Positions 36,701 through 48,824 of a DNA stretch of 64,000 bases are shown one piece after another (the first letter of the stretch is position 1; every line of letters begins with the position of its first letter). The translations under genes and the position numbers were made by a program. A model generated the notes under the pieces. It was not told the origin of the DNA. It saw only the letters and a program-made list of their open reading frames with translations, and did not search any database. Location of the stretch: positions 62,417,176-62,481,175 of the forward strand of contig CM049316.1 of NCBI GenBank assembly GCA_026874595.1, read 5' to 3'. This DNA comes from Sipunculus nudus (Eukaryota; Annelida; Sipuncula; Golfingiida; Sipunculidae).

Positions 36701-37426
36701 CATGCCCAGAACTAGACTGGGCAACAATCTCTTTTCCCTCCTCCTTTTCAAACGGTCTGTTAAGTCCAGTCACTAATTAAAACAAATATAACTATCTAAA
36801 ATTTGCATTTGTCATTAAATGACACTATCAGATTATTGTAATTTTGTATCTAATATTTGTGGCATTGGTGCTAATTAGACCACTCGGGCACGGGTAACAC
36901 ATGCGATTGTTCAGCCTGCGAGGTGTATGTATTACATTTCAGCTGGATGGGCCACGAGGTCAGCAGTGACGATGTATAAAACATGTGCATGCACAAAGTT
37001 GACTGAAACAATAGCGCTGGCTCACTGGGACAGAAACAACAGTGTCACTGTCAGACCAAAACAACAAGTGCTGCGCAGACCGTCATATGCGCTCCATCCT
37101 GTATATATTATAAATGAAGGCATGTGGCTCTGTTTACACTACACTGGCTGTGTTTTTGCTTGTAATTAATAATCATTATGTCCTTGACCCTCTCAGTCTC
37201 ACATTCACAAAATTTCAGTCAAACTGCCGTGAGTAAATACAAGTATTTTTCACATTTTTAATTTGGTTTATTAAAATGATCTACAAACGTAAAGTCATAG
37301 TATATGCAACTGGATATATTCTATTCTATATATTTGCTTAGACATTTGATTCATTTAGTAAAGTTGACGGCATGTTTTCCTGTATGAACTGTTTGACATT
37401 TGTAAACAAACTTGCAAACCAGTGTA
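33736..37426. other. Long AT-rich intergenic stretch
   Basis: Mostly featureless. G runs occur near 35,786-35,803 and 35,891-35,906. A minus-strand open frame of 75 codons at 34,346-34,119 (starting MKSPIKGISREAPRYW) has protein-like composition, but I recognise no family and see no convincing splice acceptor; it could be an unidentified exon. Confidence 0.4.
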
Positions 37427-37435
37427 CACTCAATA
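37427..37435. repeat. Left target-site duplication of outer MULE (CACTCAATA)
   Basis: Identical to 57,943-57,951. Nine bases is the standard MULE duplication length. Confidence 0.88.
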
Positions 37436-37645
37436 GGAAGCAAGATGTTTCGTACTCTAGTCGTTTCGTACTCTAGACGTTTCGTACCCAAACTTAGTCC
37501 AGAATGGGGCAAGTCGTTTCGTAAGTTTCGTAACCTGAAGTCGTTTCGTACTCTGGTCTTTTCGTACACTGTCAGCTTGGTCGTTTCGTACCCTTGTCCT
37601 TTCGGACCTATATCAGAATTGGTCGTTTCATTCCCGTTCCACTTT
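37436..37645 (+). repeat. TCGTTTCGTAC motif array, outer A end
   Basis: About nine copies of (G/A)TCGTTTCGTAC with CCCT/TCTG linkers. The inverted counterpart is at 49,690-49,888. It is likely a transposase-binding cluster; the open frames over it simply translate the repeat. Confidence 0.85.
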
Positions 37646-37689
37646 TGAGCTTTAAATTACCATTGCCGTGACATAGTTTTATATATGAA

Positions 37690-37730
37690 ACAAACTTTTC
37701 TTTTAAGCACTTTTCTTCACACACACAAAC

Positions 37731-37772
<42 letters not shown>

Positions 37773-38673
37773 TACAGGCAACCTGTGTAGACAGGCATTA
37801 CGTGAATTTAATGAAAATTTTAGGCATTACATTAAATGACTGTTTACCCAGGCGTTTCATGAAATGACTAAAATTTCCAGGCGTTACATGTAATGACTGA
37901 AGTTTGGTGATCATTATTACACAATTTACCTGAAATGGCAAATAGTGTAACAACCTAATCTTAATTCCATATGCATTTTCTTGTTTAAATAGTTAGCTTA
38001 ACCTCGATTTTGCAGAAGACTTATCTTCTCATATTTATATTATAATGGTTCTGAGGCTTAAAAGGTCATATGACACCTGATTTTGGCGGGAAGAAAGTCC
38101 CTCCGAGCTACGCATGATATCACTGGCGAAGGACGTTGACAACGTACAGGTCACGTGGTCCTATTTGTTTACATGACCTGGGGTCACCAAGCCCTAGCCA
38201 TCATGTGGTGTAGCATCAAAAACACCTCATTGTTTGATTTTTAAGTATGTTAAGCATAATTTCCAATTAAATTGACAGTATTGGTCATTTTTTTTAATCT
38301 GTGGCCAATCAAAGAGGTGTTGTCCAAGTGCTTGTTTGGGACTGCTTGGTGGGTTATTTTGGGCTTCACTGCATTCGGGCCAGGATGGTTAAAAAATGAG
38401 ATACACAGGCTCCCTTTTTCTTGGTCTAGTTAGACTGAAGAAACAACAAATTCTCAGGTTAAAAAAAGTTTAATATCAGAATTAATTTTGAAAATTATCT
38501 AAAAGAGGCCCAAACCTCAGGTGTTTTATAGATGTTATATGGGGAAAATAAATACAGCCACGTGTCCTACAGATCCACAGAAACAAACAAGACGGACTCT
38601 TTCGTGAAAGCTGTTGTAAATGCAGCTGACAATTTTTTCTCGTCTTATAAGATTATCCATGACATTGATCGCG
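37690..38673. repeat. Segment X of outer MULE, inverted match to 42,573-43,490
   Basis: Non-coding internal transposon sequence shared by both copies in opposite orientation: (CA)n/(TA)n tract, 'ggcaacctgtgtagacaggc', and 'aactgtttaaccatcctg'-type text. It contains repeats of the CATTACGTAATG motif at 37,795-37,905. Confidence 0.8.
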
Positions 38674-39138
38674 CATGACGCGTGTCCTCCACTATGCATG
38701 GGTTTCTATAATTTGCGTTTCTGTACATATCTCGCGGATGTAGACTTTAAACAAATTAACTGTAAAAAAAAAAAAAAAAAAAAAACGCTAACAAACCAGA
38801 AACGGGCCCCTGTGTGTCAACTCCAACGAGGGGTAGGAAGACAGACCTTAATCGATTGTCATGTCTTAAATCTACAGACGCGTTTCTTAGATTCTACTGC
38901 ATGCACTTTCTTTTAGTGAATGATACCGTTGTTTGCATGAAAGTGTGTTTCTCCCTGACATCTAAAGTGAATATAACTTAAAAACTATTACACGTTCAAC
39001 AATTAATAATACCTTGATATAGGTTGCTCTCATAACAGTTTACAATGAGACTAACAATGAAGTATTTACGGGTTATGGCCATAGTGAAGTGAATTTAGAG
39101 GGCTTAAAAGCAGCAGCCGCACCAATTTTAACGTTTTT

Positions 39139-39194
<56 letters not shown>

Positions 39195-39282
39195 ATATAT
39201 TAGGGGCCTGGAACCCCGCACTCTTTCCGGATCTGGGGACCTTTTTCAGACCTTTCTCATTATTCCTCTTCGGTTGGACCCC
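38674..39282. other. Outer-copy-specific sequence, left part
   Basis: Not present in the inner copy. Includes a poly-A run at 38,764-38,785 and an (AT)n tract at 39,142-39,184. Function unknown; continuous with 49,898 if the inner MULE is removed. Confidence 0.6.
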
Positions 39283-39291
39283 TTTCCCTAA
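39283..39291. repeat. Left target-site duplication of inner MULE (TTTCCCTAA)
   Basis: Identical to 49,889-49,897. Confidence 0.9.
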
Positions 39292-39462
39292 GAATCCAAG
39301 TCATTTCGTAACCTGGTCGTTTCGTACCCTACTCGTTTCGTACCCCACAGCGGGCCTGAACACCGGACGTCGTTTCGTACCCTGAAGACGTTTCGTACCT
39401 TGGTTATTTCGTACCCATGGTGGTCTCAGGTTGTTTCGTACCTTGGTCGTTTGGTTCCTCCG
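39292..39462 (+). repeat. TCGTTTCGTAC motif array, inner B end
   Basis: Eight to nine spaced copies, for example GGTCGTTTCGTACCCTACTC and GACGTCGTTTCGTACCCTG. The inverted counterpart is at 57,770-57,942. Confidence 0.87.
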
Positions 39463-40174
39463 CGTGGGATCATGGCCTCGTGCCCCAAAATCTCATTAGA
39501 TTATCATTTAACACACTTGTCTAAAATATTTTTTATTCTATTTATTTTCCACAAAAAATGTTATGTGATTTAATTGTTCAAAATTTATTGGCTATATTTG
39601 AACACTGTCACGAGGGGCAAATTCTGTAGGCCTAAGTCTAGCTGTGACTGAAATTCTAGATCCCACCCAAAGTTTATGATTTTTTACACAATTATCCTAA
39701 AATGTTAGACCTATTGCTAAAACTAATTTCTAAATCTGGCCTGTGCGTGACATATCACTCTTAGCAGGAGCCGGTCTCTGACTCTCTGTTCTGGATGTAT
39801 ATAACGCTCCTGCTTATATAGCTGTCACGTCTTTCATTAATTTTAACCAACAAAGTTGTTTCACTTCGCTGCGGAGCCAGGAAATGGGTCCAAGATGTCC
39901 CCCTCTCCCCTTCAGCCGTCGCAACCTTTTTTAAGGGGTTCAGATCATTTATAGCTGCCTGGACCACCTCTCACACCCTCCCCCTTTCCCTAGCTGACAT
40001 ATTTTTAATAGCTATTAATCCTCCCGGGTGGGAGCCCCCCTTTTCCTAAATTCTTGATCCGTCTCTGTTGTATCCCTAATTAGATTTAATTAGGCTAGAT
40101 AAGATGATCGAAACTCTTTGAAAATATTAAGTAGCCAAATTGTAGGCCCATGGAAGGCCTATATGGGCCTATTA

Positions 40175-40483
40175 GGCAAAAAAATAAAAAGGTATGGTTC
40201 TCAGGCACTTTTTTTTGAGAAATCAGTACGGGCGGGCGGTATTTAGGCCTAAATTTTTACCTTTTTTGTAAGTTTCGATAAAAATGTCATTTGATCAGGG
40301 AAAGGCATGAAAATAACAAATTTTTACGATAAACAGGTAAAAACACCACATAAATTGTATTATTTATTTTCTTGAAAGATAAAAATAGAAATAAAAATTT
40401 TGGATTGGGGGGGGGGGGGGTTGAAATTGACGCGGGCGGTGCCTGAGAACCGTACCTTTTATTTTTTTTTTTTTTTTTTGGCC
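40175..40483 (+). mobile_element. TTA-flanked MITE (copy 3) inside the MULE B arm
   Basis: Starts GGCAAAAAAATAAAAAGG, ends with T run and GGCC. TTA on both sides (40,172-40,174; 40,484-40,486). Also present at the equivalent place in the outer copy, so it was in the MULE before the two copies separated. Confidence 0.85.
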
Positions 40484-40701
40484 TTATATGTGTGTGTGGG
40501 GGGGGGGGGAGTGTGTGTGTGCATATATGCTAGGTTTTAACGGTTCCTGAACAATGTTAATCTGTTGGTTTTGCATCATCCATGGGGCATGAAAACTGCC
40601 AACTGTTTATCACCGCGCGCTGCATTGCATACTCTCTTGATTAGCCTGACCAGATCGGTTGTTGATTCAAACGATGGATCGTTAGCGGCAAATTTTAATT
40701 T

Positions 40702-41025
40702 GTGAGGAGACCCTTATTAGGATCAAATGACATCATAATTGTGTCAAATGGCACAGGATGGCATGTAACTGATACGGTGACTGACATTAATAATAAACAG
40801 GGCCTGGTTCTATTTACCACGGGACACTGCATGGCCTTAATGGGGTTTTTATCAGTAAACGGGTATGTGTCTGCTGTACGTGACGCCATGAAGAATATGA
40901 ATGAGAGAAGATCGCACAGAACGTCAAGCAACATACTCTCATCCAACAGTTTATTAAACAGCTTAATGGCTTCTTCAATATATTGTTACACGTTCGGAAT
41001 TAAAATCATTATATTTCGGGAATAA
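40702..41025 (+). other. 107-codon open frame in the B arm, unknown
   Basis: Begins MRRPLLGSNDIIIVSNG. The matching frame in the outer copy (56,550-56,227) is also 107 codons, with the same start and the same C-terminal half; two compensating shifts change the middle. No domain recognised and no splice signals obvious. It may be a small accessory protein or chance, since the whole arm is conserved. Confidence 0.3.
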
Positions 41026-41199
41026 ATTTTGAGATTAATTTATATATATAGGCATATCTATTTAAAACAACATAGCACAGAAAAAATACAAAAACTAATA
41101 TTAGCAACAAGGAATTAAGTAAGATATAAGCTGAAGGCTATACAGGACATGTTATATGGAATTGCATGTTACATATTCTAAAGGAAATATAAATAGGTG

Positions 41200-41232
<33 letters not shown>

Positions 41233-41387
41233 TTCTCCCTTATTAAAGATACTTAAATTCTGTTTCTGTGTTTGCAAGTTCAAATACATGTTGCCTGATT
41301 ATTGATTGTCGCATTTATCATAAATGCAGCATGAAACCTCAGGTAGCCACAAACATGTAAAAACCACTCGACTACAATGTATATATA

Positions 41388-41443
<56 letters not shown>

Positions 41444-42289
41444 AAAGCACTGAGCTATAAAAGTAAGTGCGACGATGAAAATCATTCAGAAATAATGCTG
41501 TGAGTTGGCGGCACACTTTTTGTGTAAGTGAGAGGTAGGATGTTCTAAAATAAACCTCAAAGGCAAAATATAGACAAATTAAATTGTTCAGCGTATGGTC
41601 CGCATAACTGCAGTCTGCCGCGTTGCGCAATGCATGGTGTCTTTCGTCATTAAAAAATCATCACATTTATGCGCCGCTGACCCTTGTACTGTACATAAAA
41701 ATTAGAAAGAAATCCTCAATTATCGTCCAGCTAATAATCTTACTTGTTAGCTATTTCTTCGGATTAAAAAATATGAGCATAATTATAGTTTCCACAATCA
41801 AAGCTTCTAAAGGTCTGAATTCTTTACCAGAGAATTAACTACAGTTGAATGCAAATCAACCATGCCCTATTATTAGTGATTAACAACTTCATAATAAGTT
41901 TCTCATGGCAATCCATACTGCGCATGTAAAGGCCGGTATAGGAGTAGCTATAAGGTCTGTCATGTTTCATACCAAATGAACTTGTGAACCTAGAATGGAA
42001 AACTAATTAGCCTATATGAGTAATTTGGTCTATATAAAATAAAAATGTATGAAATAGTGTTTTATCTTAAGCTAATCGATTTAAATTTGTGCTTAAAATC
42101 ACAAAAATGTCAGAAAACAAGTCGTCAAAAGGCCCTGTAAAATAAGATTAAAGTAAGAATACCAAAAATTTTGAATAAAAGGAAAAAGCAGATTACTGCT
42201 CCCTCATACAGGCTGCCGATTCCACCTCCTCTCAAATCCTCATGCACTTACATAACCGCAATATCCCCCCCCCCCCTTATATTATAACA

Positions 42290-42470
42290 CGAACACGTAT
42301 AGCACATGCACAACACCACACACACACACACACACATATATGACTTTATATAAGGCCTCTAAGTTGAATGCGCTGACTTTCACCACAGATCGGTTTACAT
42401 ATATATTTATGTATGTATGTGTAAATATATATATATATATATGTGTGTAATTATATGTGTGTGTGTATTT
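42290..42470. repeat. CA/TA/GT microsatellite cluster
   Basis: (CA)n at 42,307-42,337, TATG/TA repeats at 42,408-42,450 and GT repeats to 42,470. The counterpart in the outer copy is at 54,779-54,935. Confidence 0.9.
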
Positions 42471-42572
42471 ATGTATTCGAGGTTTCGAACAATTAAAATT
42501 TCGTTCCAAATCCTGTGTGAATATATGATCATTTATAGACCGGCCGGGGTATAGCGTATGCACAAGTGTCAC

Positions 42573-43415
42573 GCGATCAATGTCATGCATGGATAATCTT
42601 ATAAGACGAGAAAAAATTGTCAGCTGCATTTACAACAGCTTTCACGTGAGAGTCCGTCTTGTTTGTTTTTGTTGATCTGTAGGACACGTGGCTGTATTTA
42701 TTTTCCCTATATATAACATCTATAAAACACCTGAGGTTTGGGCCTCTTTTAGATAATTTTCAAAATTAATTCTGATATTAAACTTTTTTTTACCTGAGAA
42801 TTTGTTGTTTCTTCAGTCTAGCTAGACCAAGAAAAAAGGAGCCTGTGTATCTCATTTTTTAACCATCCTGGCCCGAATGCAGTGAAGCCCAAAATAACCC
42901 ACCAAGCAGTCCCAAACAAGCATTTGGAAAACACCTCTTTGATTGGCCACAGATTTAAAAGTAAAAAATGACCAATACTATCAATTTTATTGGAAATTAT
43001 GCTTAACATACTTAAAAATCAATGAGGTGATTTTGATGCTACACCACATGGTGGCTAAGTCTTGGTGACCCCAGGTCATGTAAACAAATAGGACCACGTG
43101 GACTGTACGCCAGTTATATCATGCGTAGCTCGGAGAGACTTTCTTCCCGCCAAATCAGGTGTCATATGACCTTTTAAGCCTCATAACCATTATAATATAA
43201 ATATGAGAAGATAAGTCTTCTGCAAAATCGAGGTTAAGCTTACTATTTAAACAAGAAAATGCATATGGAATTAAGATTTGGTTGTTACACTATTTGCCTA
43301 AAACATTTCGGGTAAATTGTGTAATAATGCTCACCAAATTTCAGTCATTACATGAAATGCCTGCCTAAAATTTTCATTTAATTCACGTAATGCCTGTTTA
43401 CACAGGTTGCCTGTA

Positions 43416-43452
<37 letters not shown>

Positions 43453-43490
43453 GTGTGTGTATGTAAAGAAAAGAGCTTAAACGAACATAA
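42573..43490. repeat. Segment X of inner MULE
   Basis: Inverted match to 37,690-38,673. Directly abuts the B arm here ('cacaagtgtcacgcgatc'), whereas in the outer copy ~5.4 kb intervenes. Confidence 0.8.
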
Positions 43491-43849
43491 GTGCACGCGT
43501 TCGTATGCGCAAAGTCGATTTCATCTAACTGACGCCTGCATGGTGATGCCATGATTCGCAGTATTTGCTGATCGCCTGCTATCTAACACGTTACATCAGA
43601 AAACATTAATTACATTTTACTTTTACTGCAGATACATTTGTTCGAATATAGGATCATTCTGAACGTTGAACATAATTTGTTCAGCGTTTGTAGGTCTTAT
43701 CATCAGCAGCATATAATTAATAAAATATATATATATAATAATTTGCATTTCGATTAATATCTCATAAGATATTCAAGTTTATTAATTCTAACTTGATTTT
43801 AATATATATTATGTTATAACGAAAATGTTTAATAATTTTATAAGCTTCA

Positions 43850-43935
43850 GTCACTCGAGTAATGCCTCTGACCATCTGTCATTACGTGAAATGACTGAAA
43901 ATTTTTATTATGTCATGAAATGATTGAATTGTATA
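43850..43935. repeat. Degenerate CATTACGTGAAATGACTG repeats
   Basis: 'ctgtcattacgtgaaatgac' and 'tatgtcatgaaatgattg' sit here. Related words are at 43,340-43,400, 37,795-37,905 and 51,355-51,420. The core ATTACGTAAT is palindromic. Confidence 0.65.
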
Positions 43936-44084
43936 CCTTGTCATCACAAAAAAAGGATAAACTGATACATTGTCAGCACACACACACACACACACACACC
44001 CTCACACACACATATATATGCATATTTATATTGCTAGCACGTACATACATGTGTATTAATTAACCGTGTGTCCCTCTTACTTAG

Positions 44085-44494
44085 ATAAATGGTTGTGCGA
44101 CGTCTTCATCGGAAAGCCGTGAATCTATCGTCCTGTCTCCGCATGTTGTCAGCTCGATCTCATTCCGTCAAAATGTCAGTGAAGGTGTTCTCCTCCCACC
44201 ACCAGCTCCCTTCGCAGATTCACCAGGAGATACATCCAAATCACCGGCAGCAACACCAGTCGCTAGGAACCTCAGTGCTCGAGATCAAGACAATCAAGTA
44301 CATTATCCACACTTAGTTGACGTGTCGCCTGAACATGTAATGAGCCCTTTGAACAACCCACTTACGTCAACGAAGCTAACTACCAGCTTGGACGCGTCTG
44401 GTGTTAGCAGTCAACTGGAAGAGTTCAACTATCCAGACTTTGAGAATTCGTACCAGGATCTGTCAGTCGTGGAACCAGCACCGATTGACCAGGA
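44085..44494 (+). CDS. Transposase exon 1 (linker region)
   Basis: Acceptor CTTACTTAG|ATA. One frame is open through the whole exon (for example VLLPPPAPFADSPGD, later DFENSYQDLSVVEPAP) and joins exon 2 through the split codon GA|A. No own start codon, so it continues from an upstream exon; the PHD exon type seen at 51,567-51,777 ends in the matching phase 0. Confidence 0.75.
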
Positions 44495-45234
44495 GTAAGT
44501 CATATGCATCATTAGTAACACCTGACCAGGAGTAATTTCGGGTCGACTTATACCTACCTACGTTATATAAGCTTATATATAAAATAATATATGATTAAAG
44601 ATGTTTCTTTTTAACTATGAAAAATACTATGAGCTATCTTTGGTACGTTCATGCAATGTACAATGTTCACTATGAAATATAAAACAGTTATTGTAAGCCT
44701 ATAGCATATCAAGTAAAAAAGCTGAAATTTCTTAATTAATACATTAAGTAACTTTTTTTACAGACTTCCCGGAAATTCCTCTGCTGCGGATGGGCATGTT
44801 CGACCGATGTTACCAGGTTTGAACGAGCTGGGTGCAAGTCTGTCTCCTATCCAAGATTCGGCAATCGCCGACCAGTCTGACAACCGACAAAGGGCAGATG
44901 TTTCTTTCAACTTCAACAGCCACAGCTTCTCGGAACCGATACCAGTGGAGGAAGAGTAAGTTTTATATTTTGCATTACAACCCTGAACAATAATAAACAG
45001 ATATAAGGCTAAACACCGAATGATCTCCTCAATAAGAAAGAAACACTCCAAATAAAATTGTATCCATTTTTTTCAATTTAAAATAAAACAAGGCATTGTT
45101 ATTGACATTGAATTAATGACTGGACATGTTTCAGGACTATAAATATATAAATGTATAGGTGCACGAGGAGGGGGCGTCACTCTACATCTATACCAGCACA
45201 TCGATAAAACACTAACACGGTCTTTGCCGTTAAA

Positions 45235-45297
<63 letters not shown>

Positions 45298-47357
45298 CAG
45301 TGAAACCTCGTTGTGTCGAAATCGCTTAAGTCGAATACCCTGCTTATGTCGAAGTTACAGACCCCATATTTCGGACAATTCTAGTTATATTATAACCAAA
45401 TAAAACCCAAGTTTTAAAAACGAAGTTTTCTGAGGGCCCCTTTAACTTCGACACAACGAGGTTTCACTGTATATATATATATATGCTCATTTGAATACTA
45501 ATATAAAATGTTTCTACCTAGGAAAAAAGTAAAACATTTTTTTATCTTTGAAACAGATCGATAGAAAGTGAAGCGCCGGATGCGTCAATTGCCGAGGTGC
45601 CTGTGACGTTTACAGTTGTGGAAAAAGGAACGAAAAGAGAGAAGCCCCTGCTAGTATCAAGTTTAGGCTACACATACACCATCAAGAAGGTCAGCAGGAC
45701 AACTACCACTTGGTGGTGCTCAGTCAGAAACCGTAAGGTCACATGCTCGGCCACTGTTTCTCAGAGGGGCCCAAATTTCAGGCCAAATGGGATGGAGCAT
45801 GCACATCCAGCAGAACCCGGTGCTCTGCTGAAGGCGAAGATCACAGTGAGAGTAAGCAATTCAACCGTGGCTGTTCTTTTTTTAACGAAAATAATCTGAT
45901 TATTTGCAGATTCTTGTAGAAAAATATATTAATCCCCAGTTTACCGAAGTTATATGTTATTGTTATATCGGAAATTATATGTAAATGGTATGTCATACAT
46001 TATGCATGATCTCACAGCTACTGGCTTACAGTTTTTTGTACCTTCTAAGCCGTATATATCGATTATATATATATATCCAGGGGTTTGTAAAAAGAAGAAA
46101 TAACCTCAGAAACTCTAACAAACATATATGTATTTATTTGCTTTAAAGCATAGATATGGGTCTACATGTATACTGATTACTTTAAATATCAACAAATCTG
46201 TAGGTCAAGGATATTGCTATGGAGAGACTCCTGGAAGGTGCTGGAAGTACCCACTTCCGAAAGCTCCCACGTTCCTAACTCAAGCAGCATAATACGACAG
46301 GTGAATAGGAAAAGACAGAAAGAGCGCCCGAAGGAGCCAAGACGCCTTGCCTTCACGGTAATTATGTGATTAAAATTCAACGGCATTTCTCAGCTACGTA
46401 CAATCTGCATCAATTTACCTCAAGATGGTATATACTGCAGACGCATGTGGAGCTAAAGAATCATTGCCTAGCACAAAACTATTCTACTGCATATTAATCA
46501 TAATATTTTGTATCCTTATGGCAAATTTTTTTATATACATAAAGCCTACATGTACTATCTAAAGTATCCTGTCTACAGCGCGATTGATCCCATATTAAAT
46601 AACCCTCGTCAACTTTTTTTCAGGTTGACGAAGACTACGTAGGCAGAGGTTTCCTGCGGAAAGATATAAGAGTGGGTGATCAGCGCCATCTTGTATTCGC
46701 CACGCAGAGACACCTCCAGTTGCTTGCAAAAGCGAAGTGTTGGTGCGTGGATGCGACGTTTAAAGTGGTCAGCGCACCTTTCTACCAGATGTTCTCGATC
46801 CACGCATTTCTTCGCAAAGACGGCAAGACAAAGCAGGTGCCACTGGTTTTCGTGATGATGTCAGCCAAACGCATTCCGGATTACAGCCAGGTAAAAATGA
46901 AGATGCAATATTATAAGAACTTTTATCTCACATTATTTATCTTAAAGAAAAGTTCAAGTATAAACAATTTTTAAGATAACTATATTTTAAGATGCAGTGA
47001 TTTTTAAGCTAACGATATCTAAAGATTCATTCTAGCATCATCATGATCTGGATGGAAATATAATTTAGTAATAAACGATAATGATATGTGTGTGTGTGTA
47101 ACGACTTTAGCATTGTGACTAAATCTCGGTAGAAGAAGGGAGTTATTTATTAGAACGCTACCTTAGACGAACCAAGCCGTCTGTTGTGTTTACATCGCGC
47201 GATAACTGAGACTTACGTTCAGCTATAACCATACATTCATATAATGGCACAATTTCTAATCATATAATGATATGATAATTACATATAATACGAAATGGAT
47301 TCAATTTTTACAAAACCCTTCAAAATTTGACGCATATTATTTCCCCTTGGGATGCTC

Positions 47358-47400
<43 letters not shown>

Positions 47401-48407
47401 TTATCATTATTATCGTTGAAGGTTTTGAAAGGTGTCCTTGAGATTCTGCCCACAGAGCCACACGTGGAAGAAATTATCACTGATTTTGAAGCAGGTTGGT
47501 TAAAAATCTGACTTTATCAGACTGTAAAGGGGAGGGGGCTTATTAAGATTTCTATCACTAAACAATGCGCCGCCATGTCCTTTGCTTGGTATTCCGTGAA
47601 TTATTCAGTGTCAAATTAATTTTATAGTTATTGCATGCATGCGATAAAACATTTGGTATGAATTATTATGAGTCACCAACTATTACCTGCCATGCATATA
47701 TTTAAGTATAATCTATATAGAATCTTAGCTCACCAATAAAGGAATTTATACTGTTAAAGATTACAAATCCTATACATATTTTTACAGCTATCTGGAGAGG
47801 AGTTGCTGAGATTCTGCCTAATGTAACCATGCATGGCTGTAACTTCCACTGGACACAGTGTGTGTACAAAAAGGTTCGGGAGTTCGGCCTGCAGACCACC
47901 TATGCTAGAAAGGATAATGTGTATAGGTACATTAAAAAACTGATGGCATTGCCTTTCCTCCCCGCTGAACACATGCGGCCTGCCTTCGGAGAATTGGGAA
48001 AGAGGATGCCGCCAGACGGGGGAATTGCCAAACTATATCAGTATATGGAAAGCTTCTGGTTCAGGAGTTCTCTTTGGACAGAGGAGAACTGGTCCGTATA
48101 CAGAAGAGTGGTGCGTACAAACAACGATTGTGAGGGTTGGCACCGCCGCTTCAACGTTCGCGCCAGGGACAACGAGCATCACTTCTACTCGCTGGTCCGT
48201 TTACTGAAAAAGGAAGCCAAACTTGTTGGACTGCAGGCCCGACTTGTGCAGCAGTCCCAGCTGCGCAAGTACCAAAGAAAGCAGTACAGACCCCTCCATG
48301 GGAGGGTAAATGCTCTGTGGGACGAGTACGCTGGTGGGAAAATTACAGCGAGCAGGCTACTCAGAAAAGTGGCGGCCTTTAACGGCCCATCAACAAGCGA
48401 TTCGTAA
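44085..48407 (+). CDS. FLYWCH-MULE transposase gene of inner element (seven exons, one +1 frameshift)
   Basis: MULE transposases cut element ends and join them to target DNA; FLYWCH is a zinc-binding, DNA-contacting domain. Exons: 44085-44494, 44764-44955, 45557-45851, 46204-46357, 46624-46890, 47422-47494, 47788-48407, all GT-AG. Exons 1-2 encode a Pro/Ser/Asp-rich linker. Exon 3 holds FLYWCH (VTFTVVEKG, GYTYTIKK, WWCSV, C, HAHP). Exons 5-7 hold the DDE core: Asp in WCVDATFK (codon 46,750-46,752), Asp in ITDFEA (47,482-47,484), Glu in NNDCEGWH (48,132-48,134), with GCNFHWTQ between. Exon 4 is 154 nt, and its start and end are in different frames, so one base appears inserted. Phase-0 start of exon 1 implies a missing upstream exon. 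A possible AATAAA is at 48,837-48,842. Confidence 0.88.
44764..44955 (+). CDS. Transposase exon 2 (linker region)
   Basis: 192 nt in the frame LPGNSSAADGHVRPMLPG through SFSEPIPVEE. Acceptor TTTTTACAG|A, donor GAAGA|GTAAGT. Acidic, Ser-rich, no domain. Confidence 0.78.
45297..45470. mobile_element. Pogo/Tigger-like MITE in transposase intron 2
   Basis: 174 bp with near-perfect inverted ends beginning ACAGTGAAACCTCGTTGTG and ending CACAACGAGGTTTCACTGT. It sits between (AT)n tracts, so a TA duplication cannot be proved. CAGTG-AACCTCG ends are typical of pogo-group elements (family knowledge). Confidence 0.85.
45557..45851 (+). CDS. Transposase exon 3 (FLYWCH zinc finger)
   Basis: 295 nt. FLYWCH pattern: F-TVVEKGTKREKPLLV, GYTYTIKK, TTWWCSVRNRKVTC and HAHP. 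An alternative donor six bases earlier (ATCACA|GTGAGA) is in the same phase. Confidence 0.88.
46204..46357 (+). CDS. Transposase exon 4 (frameshifted)
   Basis: The exon begins in frame VKDIAMERLLEGAGS and ends in another frame, NRKRQKERPKEPRRLAFT. Both pieces resemble the stretch that links FLYWCH to the MULE core in this family. The 154-nt length is one more than a multiple of three, so a base was probably gained near 46,245-46,275, or the assembly has an indel. Confidence 0.75.
46624..46890 (+). CDS. Transposase exon 5 (first catalytic Asp)
   Basis: 267-nt phase-0 exon: VDEDYVGRGFLRKD, RHLVFATQRHLQLL, then WCVDATFKVV with the first catalytic Asp, and VPLVFVMMSAKR. Acceptor TTTTTCAG|GT, donor AGCCAG|GTAAAA. 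Confidence 0.92.
47360..47397. repeat. (TC)n microsatellite before exon 6
   Basis: A pure CT tract; as a polypyrimidine tract it may assist the exon 6 acceptor. Confidence 0.95.
47422..47494 (+). CDS. Transposase exon 6 (second catalytic Asp)
   Basis: 73 nt: VLKGVLEILPTEPHVEEI then ITDFEA. Donor AAGCAG|GTTGGT. Confidence 0.9.
47788..48407 (+). CDS. Transposase exon 7 (catalytic Glu and C-terminus)
   Basis: 620 nt: IWRGVAEILP, GCNFHWTQCVYKKVRE, FLPAEHMRPAF, RTNNDCEGWHRRFN with the catalytic Glu, then KYQRKQYRPL and a stop at 48,405-48,407. This is the longest uninterrupted coding run in the window. Confidence 0.93.
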
Positions 48408-48768
48408 ACTCATTTATTTGGCAGTTTTTTTTCAAAACTGATTAAATCGAATGCATTTTTGCATAATCGATAAAAAAATATTATGTATACACATCAAGGA
48501 ATCTAATACTCAGGCTGTCAGAGATATACGTACACGGAGAAAGGAACAGCATAAAAAGGACGGAAAGACGACCTTATAGATGTGGATGGATTGATGGTTT
48601 TCATTATGAATACTGAATACCGATTTACATGTCAGACCGTTTATTGGGGTCACCATTTTAGGTTCTTTATATATTTTACAGTAGATTTCAAGGTAACTTA
48701 TAATTAGAAAGTACAAATGATAATCGCTCTATAATTTATCATCGGTCGTTTTTATTTTTCAGTTATCG

Positions 48769-48824
<56 letters not shown>

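Larger units (their letters stand above)
39292..42572 (+). repeat. B arm of inner MULE, inverted match to 54,672-57,942
   Basis: About 3.28 kb that matches the outer copy's B side in reverse orientation almost end to end, with small indels and microsatellite length changes. It carries a TTA MITE, a 107-codon open frame and AT/GT tracts, and no recognised protein domain. Confidence 0.88.

Noticed and set aside
37351-37648. Open frames rich in SRRFVPKL-type words at all four MULE ends
   Set aside because: They are translations of the TCGTTTCGTAC array and are mirrored at 49,685, 39,290 and 57,770; not proteins.
44758-45051. 97-codon minus-strand frame
   Set aside because: It is antisense to transposase exon 2, whose plus-strand frame has matching splice sites and phase.
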